Shown here: piece after piece, positions 23,519 through 33,691 of the stretch
How positions within the stretch are numbered: position 1 is the stretch's first letter
How the letters are laid out: each line of letters opens with the position of its first letter
Origin: Temnothorax longispinosus
Lineage: Eukaryota; Arthropoda; Insecta; Hymenoptera; Formicidae
Assembly: GCF_030848805.1 (NCBI RefSeq)
Contig: NW_027269959.1
Coordinates: forward strand, 683,236 to 747,235
Length of the DNA stretch: 64,000 bases
Reading direction: 5' to 3'
Notes under the pieces: model-generated
The model's input: the letters and a program-made list of their open reading frames with translations, nothing else
Database searches by the model: none
Told to the model about the DNA's origin: nothing
Made by a program: the position numbers and the translations under genes

Positions 23519-24877
23519 TTAATATAAATCTCGAGCGTCAAACGCTGAAGCGCCACTCACGAACCAGAGAAAGATATAATTGTATATGCGTAGCATAAGG
23601 AACGCGAATCCGAGTGAGATGCGAGTATCGTACAACCTGAAGAAGAGAAAGAGAGAGTCAGATATATCATAGTAACTGTTAGATAAAGAGAGCAATATCT
23701 TTTATACTTTAGACATGCTAATAATGACTTTAATTGTATTATTGAATTATTCTATTGTATGTAAAGTATGTCTAAAGGAACTTAAATAATATTCAACATA
23801 TATTTGCACATTTTAAAATTAAAATATTAAGGATTTCTCATATTCCTTTATGATAAAAGTCATATTGAGATTTTATAATGAAAGAAGGTATCGCTGTGAC
23901 GTCTTGAGTGATGCGAGGTGGCTCGATCCAGCAGAACGTCTCCGTTGATGGGTTCTTTTTCTTGCAGTTAAGGAGGTAAAACCCCAGGATAATTAGCTGT
24001 TGGTCGGCGATGTAGATTATGGCTCCTTGGATCCGTCGAAGGTAGGTAATTCAATAATCTTTATCTTTCTTTTGATATAAAAGAGTATGATATTTATTGT
24101 AGAACTTTTACGATACAAGTGGCTTATGTGGGAGGATGGAACAAGTATAAGATATGTGACCTTTCCTGGCTCGTTCCACACTCTCCGTCGAGAGGGTGAA
24201 AGATTCTGCTTTTATACAATTTTGGAAACGGTAGTGGGAGGTGACCGCACCTCGTTACAATGAGTCATAAGGCGTTGTCTAGCGGATGTGAGTCTACTTC
24301 TAGTGGTGTGGCTCGCTTGCCAGCAATGAGTCATGGGGTGATGTCTTGAAATTCATTACCTTATATGGTCATGCGTTGCGCTCCGCTTCGACATGTCCAT
24401 ATATGGTCTATGCGAAGACTAGATTCACTCGAATGAGTCATACAGGTGACTCATCTGAATTCCATTTTTATTCTCTAGTCTAACATCGGTTTGTATTGAG
24501 AGCGATACCTACTTTCATTATAAAATTTCAATATGACTTTTATCATAAAGGAAAATAAGAAATCTTTAATATTTTAGTTTTAAAATGTGCAAATATATGT
24601 TAAATATTATTTAAGTTTCTTCACACATACTTTACATTCAATAGAATAATTCATTAGTACAATTAAAGTCATTATTAGCATGTCTAAAGTATAAAAGATA
24701 TTGCTCTCTTTGTCTAACAGTTACTATAGTATATCTGACTTTCTCTTTCTCTCTTTCAGATCATACAATACTCGCATCTCGCTCGGATTCGCGTTCCTTA
24801 TGCTACGCATATACAATTCTATCTTTCTCAGGTTCGTGAGTAACGCTTCGGCGTGTGACGCTCGATACTTATATTAA
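23519..24877. mobile_element. Large foldback element, about 375-bp arms
   Basis: The left arm 23,519-23,893 and right arm 24,502-24,877 are inverted repeats, about 90% or more by eye (for example GCATAAGGAACGCGAATCCG with CGGATTCGCGTTCCTTATGC). TTAATATAA lies at the tips, so TTAA may be the target. Both arms contain the GAGCGTCA/TGACGCTC tips and the TTTTATACTTTAGACATGCT block. The loop is occupied by a solo LTR. No transposase. Confidence 0.85.
23894..24484 (-). mobile_element. Solo LTR, about 591 bp, inserted at the foldback centre
   Basis: On the minus strand it runs TGTTAGACTAGAG to CAAGACGTCACA (TG...CA). A TATA-like TTGTATAAAAGC lies near 24,217 and an AATAAA near 24,091. Imperfect direct repeats of ATGAGTCA occur near 24,260, 24,328 and 24,434. 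Flanks share only TCG, so the target duplication is not clear. No internal coding region. Confidence 0.65.
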
Positions 24878-25285
24878 GGTGGTTCTTGCAGTAATTTGAA
24901 GTCACAAAAACGACTATTGTTACTAGTGACAAATATGAATGATTTAGTATGTAAAAATCAGCATACATTTAAATTAATTATTCCGTAAGGTGTTTTCTCA
25001 TTTAACCGTTGCTATAAACTGAAAATATCAGAGCAAAGTCACAAATTTGACTAGAGTTGAAACCTTATATTTGGCTATTGATATTTGGCAACGTCGCGGT
25101 TTTAACAGCCGCCGGAGCGCCTGCCGCTTGTCAGTGTATTGTCATAACCAAACTTTCAGTGTTTCAATCAGTGCATAGGTTTAACAACATTGTGTTATAT
25201 AGCTCCGGGGCAGAGCTAAAAGCACTAAATTTCTCTCAACCGAGGGATCAACACAAAAAAAAAAAGTTTCAATCAGTGCGTAAAC
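24878..25285. other. Upstream region of the Mutator/exonuclease gene
   Basis: No clear promoter motif. A direct repeat AGTTTCAATCAGTGC-like (25,158 and 25,265) flanks a GC-richer patch and an A-run just upstream of the ATG at 25,286. Confidence 0.4.
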
Positions 25286-28200
25286 ATGAGCGAACAGCCT
25301 CGACGCAAAGGTCGTTTCGAAACGAAACGAAAAATTCAATGGAAGGATAATGTCATCGCGGGAGTCAAGCGGAGAAGATTAATTCGCGAAGAGCACGATA
25401 AGCCAAAAATAGACGGTCACCGAATCGTTAACATCACGAAAGTAGCAGAGGATATGTGGTGTTGGTCGTGTAACGCATCACTTTCGTTTCGACACATAGA
25501 AAATGAAACCGTATTAGGCTTGGCAAGCATTTTTCATGTACGGTGTCAGAATTGCAACAAGCTCAAAAGAGTTAATACCTCAGATCGGGAAACAAACGTT
25601 GCCGATAATCGCAAACGTAAATTTGACATTAATTACAAAGTTGCCTTAGGTAAGTAAATGGCCTCAAATTCTCTCTGATTCCCTTGTTAATAATTCACAA
25701 CTTTGTAGGAGTTATTGATGGAGGCATTGGGATTACGCAATTGAACACTGTGCTCTCAGCGATGAACATTCCAACGATCCATGCTACGTTGCTGAAACGA
25801 TACGAACGTTCCGTCGGAGTAGCAATTGAGTCAGCTGCGAAAGAGAGTTGTGTCGAGGCGATAAAAGTAGAAAAAGAGCTTTCTTGTGCTATGGATACGT
25901 GAGTAATAATATTGTGTGACTCGTACTCGACTATCGCTGCGATACACTGTATACAGTTAGTAAAGAGAATATTAATTACAGATCGAGGGCAGTACAAAGT
26001 GAAGATCCGGTATTAATCGCAGCTTCCTACGATGCTGCTTGGCCAAAACGAGGAAATGGTCATACGTATGACAGTTTAGCAGGTATTTCGAATACTTAGG
26101 GTAAAAGTGAATATGGACCATCGTTTTAGAATGGCTTTTCCGGATTGTAAAATCGGACCATCATTTTCACCACTTTTATCATAATTTCCGTAGTGTTTAT
26201 ATATGTACATATTGTGCGTATCAGCATCGAAAAAATCATTATCAGAATATATGCGATTTAGTTTTACGTCAAATCTAGTACCATTTCCTGTACTTTCCTA
26301 TACTTCAATCATGATTCGTAAATCTATTTATAGATACTTCTATACACTTATTTAATTATACACAAGCTGTTTATATTAGACTAATATTTTTCATTTTTTT
26401 ATTGTATAAAGTATTTTTACCATTGTAATCTTTGTATCGTTGTCATAAAAATAAATCTGCTCATTAATAAAGCGTCTATTTGTTACGATCTCAATTCAAC
26501 GTGTCCTATTTCCGATCCACTTGAATCCAACGTTAGTTCCTATTCCTCTTAGTTCCCTCGTTTCATTACAGCTGTTGGATCTCTGATCGGCGCCAAATCA
26601 GGGATGGTAATTGGATATGGGACTCGACTATGCCAAGCGGGGCATAGCCTAGACGATCACGATTGCCGGCTCAACTGGACCGGGAGTGCGAAGGCGATGG
26701 AGCCAGATATCGCCATAGAAATTATTGCGAAAAATAAAGACTTTGAGGAGCACAACGTAAAATTAGGCACACTCATTGGTGATGACGATAGCTCCTCAAT
26801 CGCTGCTGTTTGTCGTGAATGCAGTCATCCGGTAGCCAAGTGGTCTGATCTAAATCACGCTACGAAGAAACTGAGCAAAGCATTGTGGGCACAAAAAGTA
26901 CCAAGGGACGTCATAGAGTATCTGAAATACTGCTTCGGCTGTGCTCTAAAGAAGAACAAAGGTAACGTAGAGGCGACAGAAAATGCGATAAAAAATATTA
27001 TCCCTCATGCGTTTGATGAACACGCAAAGTGTGGCGAATGGTACAGATATGCCGAAGACCCGGAGAATTACACGCACAACGGGCTACCAGGAGGTAAAGG
27101 ACTTACCGGAGAGACGATGAGACAAACACTTGCAGCTATTTTTGACGTGTTTTGGAAAAACGCAGACAAGCTCGCCCCATGTGGCTCTAGTCAACCGAAC
27201 GAGGCATTCAATTCAAGCGTGTCGGCGAAAAGTTGTAAAGCCCATCACTACGCGGGTTCCGAATCGTTCGATTTTCGAGTTGCTGCCACCGTTTGTGAAA
27301 AGAACATCGGCACCAAATATATCGTCGATTTAAATAAGAAGCTTGGACTGTCTCCCTAAAAATTAACCGAAGAATTTCGGAAAAAGAAAGACTACAAGCG
27401 AGCCAAGCGACGAGAACGAGCCAGCAAGCCCGAAACCAAGAGAAGACGTCTTTTCATGCAGAAGCAGCGGTCCAATAAAAAGAATAGGGCTGAGAGAAAA
27501 GAAGGAATCACATATTCGACTGAATGTGGACTTGACGGAATAACGGAACTCATTGATAGTCCTGTAGTAAGCCCAACTGCACCTCAAGACAGTCCTCTAG
27601 TTTATTTTGACCTCGAAACAACTGGTCTTTCCGTCAAATATTCGGAAATTTGCCAAATTGCAGCCAGATACGAAGATCAGGAGTTCAGCGCTTACATGGT
27701 GCCTCTGCGATCCATTTCAAAAAACGCTGCAGACGTAACTGGCTTGTCAGTCTGCGCAGGTGAAATGTTTCTCCACGGAGAGAAGGTTGAAACAACTCCA
27801 TTCCATACTGCCCTGCAGAATTTTCTGCAATTTCTAAATAATATAGGCAAAGACATCACGCGTTGGTTGCTCACAATGGATTCACGTTCGACGCACGATT
27901 TCTAATTAGAGATATACGCGCTTATAATCTATGGGAGGAGTTCACATCAGTCGTTTACGGATTTACCGATACTCTTCTTGTCCTGAAAGCGAAATTGCCT
28001 TCCCGAACTGCGGCTAAGCTCAAATTTACGCAAGTCGATCTTGCAAGTGATTTGCTTGGCGAGAATGTTGCAGCCGACGCTCACAATGCGTTGAATGATG
28101 TCAGAATCCTCCAGCGAATCGTCGACAAAGCGGAAGTCACACGTCAAGAACTTATGGATCGCTCGAAGTCTGTGACTGTTATGGTGCAGATAATTGAAAG

Positions 28201-28440
28201 GTCCGTTTTGAAAAATACAAATAAGGTCACAATGGATTGCATGAAGGGATCTGTTTCAGTTGGCATGATTGGTAAGATGGCAGAAGCAGGGATTACTCTT
28301 GATCTTTTGCAACGTGCCTATAAAAAAGGAAGTAAGGGTATAGAGCTTCTACTGGGCGAAGATGGGACCGGTGCACTTGTACACAGTACAATTGGACACG
28401 GTGCAAACGGACACGGTGCAAATAGACACGATATTTTGCC
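25286..28440 (+). pseudogene. Mutator-type transposase fused to a PML/DnaQ-like exonuclease
   Basis: Exons: 25,286-25,649; 25,709-25,898; 25,982-26,082; 26,572 onward, with GT-AG borders and matching phases. The N-terminal part has CX2C pairs (MWCWSCNASLSF, VRCQNCNKLKR). The Mutator-like transposase region spans exons 3-4: AASYDAAWPKRGNGHTYDS, AMEPDIAIEII, LIGDDDSSSIA, PHAFDEHAKCGEWY, SQPNEAFNSSVSAK. It contains the D, D and E expected of the RNase-H-like core. A DEDDh exonuclease follows: VYFDLETTGLS, VAHNGFTFDARFL, AHNALNDVRIL. Lesions: TAA at 27,357-27,359 and a 1-nt frameshift near 27,860. The C-terminus runs straight into the minisatellite. Proteins joining these two domains exist in other animals; this copy appears inactive unless the two lesions are assembly errors. 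Confidence 0.82.
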
Positions 28441-29232
28441 CACGGTTCAATTGGACACGGTTCAATTAGACACCGTTCAATTGGACACCGTTCAGTTGCA
28501 CACCGAAAGATGCGCACCGTTCAGTTGCACACCGTGTTATTGCACACCGAAAGATGCGCACCGTTTAGTTGCACACCGAAAGATGCGCACCGTTCAGTTG
28601 CACACCGTGTTATTGCACACCGAAAGATGCGCACCGTTTAGTTGCACACCGAAAGATGCACACTGTTCAGTTGCACACCGAAAGATGCGCACCGTTCAGT
28701 TGCACACCGTGTTATTGCACACCGAAAGATGCGCACCGTTTAGTTGCACACCGAAAGATGCACACTGTTCAGTTGCACACCGAAAGATGCGCACCGTTTA
28801 GTTGCACACCGAAAGATGCACACCGAAAGATGCACACTGTTTAGTTTTACACCGAAAGATGCGCACCGTTCAGTTGCACACCGTGTTATTGCACACCGAA
28901 AGATGCGCACCGTTTAGTTGCACACCGAAAGATGCACACTGTTCAGTTGCACACCGAAAGATGCGCACCGTTCAGTTGCACACCGTGTTATTGCACACCG
29001 AAAGATGCGCACCGTTTAGTTGCACACCGAAAGATGCACACTGTTCAGTTGCACACCGAAAGATGCGCACCGTTCAGTTGCACACTGAAAGATGCGCACC
29101 GTTCAGTTGCACACCGTGTTATTGCACACCGAAAGATGCGCACCGTTTAGTTGCACACCGAAAGATGCACACTGTTCAGTTGCACACCGAAAGATGCGCA
29201 CCGTTCAGTTGCACACCGTTCAGTTACGCACA
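28440..29232 (+). repeat. Higher-order minisatellite: 14/15-bp monomers in a 102-bp seven-mer
   Basis: Monomers share GCRCACCG followed by AAAGAT (A, 14 bp) or TTCAGTT (B), TGTTATT (C) or TTTAGTT (D), all 15 bp; E is GCACACTGTTCAGTT. The order A-B-C-A-D-A-E (102 bp) is complete five times, with partial and rearranged copies between. The left edge grades into simpler units (GGACACGGTTCAATT, AGACACCGTTCAATT), and the exonuclease frame continues into the array to 28,801. Because 102 is a multiple of three, all three forward frames stay open over long spans. Confidence 0.9.
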
Positions 29233-30181
29233 ATTTATTGTCACGAAAAGATGTGTTCTGTTTACTTGCTTGTTTCATGTATTCGCATTATTATAATTTT
29301 AACAGACGGAAGGAAATAAAAATAATAAATTAAAAAAATATATAATTATTGTTCTTATTGCGTGTTATACTGCTAAATGTTTAAGCTTATCGTAAAACTG
29401 TTAAAAGATGACACATTTGGAGGTTGTAATAACTGTCAAAGTGAAATACTTATATTTATTTAAACATGTAGCAGGAACATTATCATCATAAATTATACAT
29501 ATATCAAATTAAATACGTTGTATTTAGCACGTTTATTTTAGATATTTGGACATCGGTTGGACGTCATATTGTGAATAAAGAATATTACAATTTATGGATA
29601 AAGTTTGTGGATGAGGATAAAGAATGTTATAATAGTAAATGAAATATAGTGTAAGTAGTACGAAAGTTGAAATAAGATTTGAAAAAGGATTAAAATATGG
29701 ATACGGATAAATGGAAAAGATGATACAAAGAAAATGACGTTTATTCAATAGTGTAATTTTGACAATTTCTTGAGCGCTTGGCATTATTATTAAAATACTA
29801 CAAAAGAGAATGAAAGTGTATTAGTCTAGCATAACTGTATACATTAGGACAAAGTGAAATCTCTACATGTTAATCGTACATAACAATTTAGAGTGGAAAC
29901 TGTAATTTTCATAATGATAAGTATTTTGAAAAATTAAAAATGAAAAAATAAAACGATTTTTATGAGTCATAAATAACAAAAACACAAAAATTGGTCGGAT
30001 AAGATGTAGTACGCATCGGTCGGATAAGATATAGCTACGACATTCATGTATGATGGTACGTTTACATTTTATAAATATCACTTTCCTTACTTACGTTTAG
30101 ATAACAGAGCACCGGTATTCAGTATTTAAAATCTGATAAAATAAATTAATGTTTTATAATCCTTACATCAGTAACTATTAT
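29233..30181. other. AT-rich intergenic DNA
   Basis: No gene supported. A direct repeat of TCGGATAAGAT occurs at about 29,994 and 30,020. Confidence 0.5.
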
Positions 30182-30330
30182 ATATGGAGGTGTTAAAGCC
30201 ATAGTGGTGTAAGTCACTTTTTTTAACCTATCGAGTTAAGTTCATAGATGCAGTCTACACATGCAGATATGTTGAAAAAAGAAGAAAAAAAATTGACTTA
30301 CACCACTATGGCTTTAACCCCTCCATATGT
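30182..30330. mobile_element. Palindromic MITE, about 149 bp
   Basis: The tips TTAAAGCCATAGTGGTGTAA and TTACACCACTATGGCTTTAA are perfect inverted repeats, about 35 bp with flanks. Confidence 0.85.
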
Positions 30331-31380
30331 TCAAGTATCAAATCACAGTGCTTGTTATTGTATGTATTATCACAAAAACCGTAAAAGTATATTTCGCATC
30401 ATATTTTGCAACATATGTTAATCAAATCGTACGTAATGACTAAAGTAACTGTAGGAACTATATAATAATGAGTCTTTCAAACGATAAAACGATACGAACG
30501 ATCGTTCTAAAACAATTACGTTTAAATAGTAAAACAGATCGTCAGTATTAAACTTTATACGATACGTAAAGCCTCTTTTATGTTTACAAAGTATCAAATG
30601 GTATCACAATTTTTTAATACGCATATTCGTAATGTTATTACAAGAAAGAAAAATTAAAATATTTTTTGCTCTTCTTTGCATAATTAAAATGTTTATACGT
30701 TATGTACGTTTTATACATTTTGATTTAGAGCAACTCTAAAAATAATTTCTATAATCATACATCTGCTGAGAGATATAAACTATTACTCTGAAACGAAGAA
30801 AAAGATAAATCTGACTCAATATGACTGCGTTTACACGGCACCTTCTTAGGCCGGCCAATCACGGGCTATTCCATTCTTCTGAAAAATGGTTACGATTGAT
30901 CTTCCTGACATTCCTACGGATGTTATAAAATCCGATTAACGATGCCGTATAAACGTAGTCAATGTTCTATCAATGACAATTCAAGTACAATAGTACGTTT
31001 ACACCTAGATGATATAACAGTTTCTCTGCTTGTTATTACTTTTTTACGTAATTCTGAGAAATTATGCTGTCGATCAAGTTTCATATTGTTACATTTTTAA
31101 CTTATTGTCATATCTTGAATTCGTTTTAGCGCTATTGACATTTCACAGTTTTTACTACTAGTACTAATAGTTACTAAAACTTAATTTACTGTAACTGATT
31201 GTTAAAAATTAATTAACTTTGATTTAAGGTAACCAAATTATATAAACTTCGAAAATTTTTCAAAATTACATAAAATTGCACGAACGTTGCTTTATCTTCA
31301 TCGAAAAAATATTCTTTTTCTTATCAAGTAACACAGCTTTTCTTGAAATTTTTAGACCTAAATGTAAGATATTGAATGTT
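30331..31380. other. AT-rich intergenic DNA with one small foldback
   Basis: At 30,820-30,962 ACTGCGTTTACACGGCA pairs with TGCCGTATAAACGTAGT; inside is GGCCGGCCAATCACGGG. The remainder is AT-rich. It lies just downstream of the stop codon of the FLYWCH-MULE-RING gene, so its 3' untranslated region probably lies in the last part. Confidence 0.5.
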
Positions 31381-32883
31381 TTACGGTTTTATGATTCTTA
31401 TACAGTCTTCATATATCACGTTACATATTGGACATCGATTGGCTTCCAAACGTTCGATACATGAGGAGCAACAAGCGAGATGACCGCAAGGTACAAAAGC
31501 GTGCGTGCGTTCTTCAACAAGACACACTGTACAATTATCTATGGAAGATTCTTCTTTTGAAGTGCTTTCATTATCCAGATTCCAATTTACGGTGTGAAAC
31601 GGACCATCTTCTGTACTTCTTTCGTTTAAGTAGAAATAATCATCCTCCGGCACCTCATATATTAATTCATCGTCTGTAAGACAAAATAGAAATAATTGAT
31701 ATTGTACTGATGTGCATGAAGATTAATTTGAGTCTGTTACTATAGCTTGAGCTACTACGTTACTTTATATGAGTAGAATTGTTTTCGCAATCAGAAGTAA
31801 TGTTTATTTCAGGTGTTATTATTTGTACATGAGTAATTTTCTCTATTATTATTTGAAAATAAAAAATTATTTTATTCTTTATTATTTTATTAATGTTTTA
31901 TTTAAATACTTGTTACGTAAAAGTATGGAACTATACACTAGGGTTACAAATGTTTAGATTTATAAAAATTTCTGGATGATTTTAAAATGTGGTAAAATAA
32001 CTTTTACCTGCACTTATTGCAGATACATTGTGTTCCTCTCCTTGACTATGTATATTTGTCTGTATAGATTGAAATCTGTCAAGTTGGCTTACTGAATCAA
32101 CAATAATATTAATCTCAGAGTGTTCAGGTGATATTATCTGTATATTTGAAGAATTTTCTCTATCGTCGTCTAAAAACAAAATTTTTTTAAATCTTTTATT
32201 TAAATATTTGTTACAATGGTGTATAATCTTATATACAGGATGTATCAGTTCACCCGTGCCAGCCATTAAAATAATGTATAAATTTTTTGATAAATAATCC
32301 TAAAAATTTTGATAAGTAAATCGGGTATGCACACACGCACGCAAGTACGCACGCACGCACGCGCCCACGCATGCACACGCACACACACACACACAAGCAC
32401 ACGCACACGCACGCGCACACACATACTATAGACAATGTTTAAAGAATTGAAAGTTTCAAAATATTTTTAAAGTGTGATAAAATTACTTTTATTACCTGTA
32501 CTTATTGCAGATACATTTTGTTCCTCTCCTTCACTATGTAAACTTCTATGTCCAGATCGAGATCTGTTATGCTCTTCTGAATCACTAATATTAGTTTCAG
32601 ATTGTTCATGCGTTAATGTCGGTATATTTTCGCTATTATCTAAAAACAAAAATTGTTGTAATCTTTTATTTAAATATTTGTTAGACAAGTAAAAAATCTA
32701 CCGATTTAATAATTATGTCCAAAATAATTATCTATCATCACGAAAGATCACCAGAAAAATTTCATACGACAAGTTATTCGTATGGGATAAGTGTGAAGTT
32801 ATAAATTTATTTTGACATGTAATAATATCTCATCTGAATTGATATTTTGTAATATGACTGGATATTAATTTTGCATATGTAAT

Positions 32884-32927
<44 letters not shown>

Positions 32928-33691
32928 CGCGCATACACACACACACACACACACATTATAGACAATGTTTAAAGAATTAAAAGTTTCGAAATATTTTTAA
33001 AATGTAATAAAATAACTTGCATTACCTGTACTTGCTGCAGATACAGTTTGTTCTTCTCTTCGACTATGTAAATTTCTATATAAATGTCGAGACTTACGTC
33101 TCATATTTTGCTTTCCTGAAACAAAATAAAAATATTTGTAAAAGATGCACATTATAAAATCAGTAATTAAAATGTACTATTAATTTGCTATTTATGTTTT
33201 TAACTATGTTATATATGTGCAACAAAATTAAAACATTTAGCAAAGTTGAATGTTTTTTAAAATAAAATGTTGAAAAAATCTTAATGAACTAGGTAGTTTT
33301 GCATATGTGAAAAGTAAGTAATATTTACGTGTCTGAAAAGTTTCATTTAAATTATCTGAGAATAACTCTAAGTCTACTTGTTCACCATTTGTTAAATCAG
33401 CATCTGAAAAAAGAAATAGTTTTATGAATTTTTGGAATGGACCTTGGTAAATTAATATAATAATGACTTATGATTTTATTTTATTATTTTGTTATAACAA
33501 TGTTATTTCTGTCGTTGTAAAAATGATCATACAATAACATGCATACATGCTCGATTAATAGCATAAATAAGCATAAAGCTCGATAGTATGTATTGTACGC
33601 ATAGTACATACCTTCTAATGAGGCCATTTGTTCCATTTGAAAAACATTATAGTTTGTCGTAAACATGAGTAAAAATTCTTTTAGTGATAAC
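31381..33691 (-). CDS. RING-finger end and duplicated linker exons of the fusion gene
   Basis: Six exons, with phase-1 borders between them. The last exon has a RING of IAP/MDM2-like spacing: CTVCLVEERTHAFVPCGH, then CCSSCIERL and CPIC. Exons at 33,115-33,026, 32,639-32,496 and 32,169-32,008 end in closely similar peptides (EEQTVSAAST, EEQNVSAIST, EEHNVSAISA), and their flanking introns are also similar (TATAGACAATGTTTAAAGAA at 32,427 and 32,956). This points to tandem exon duplication. RING domains of this type act as E3 ubiquitin ligases. If the 33,691 acceptor is not used, this block would be a separate short RING gene starting at ATG 33,666. Confidence 0.8.

Noticed and set aside
28440..29232. 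CRISPR-like array with constant and variable parts
   Set aside because: Constant parts are 8 bp and the variable parts only 6-7 bp drawn from a few recurring types in a fixed order. This is a higher-order tandem repeat in a eukaryotic genome, not a CRISPR.
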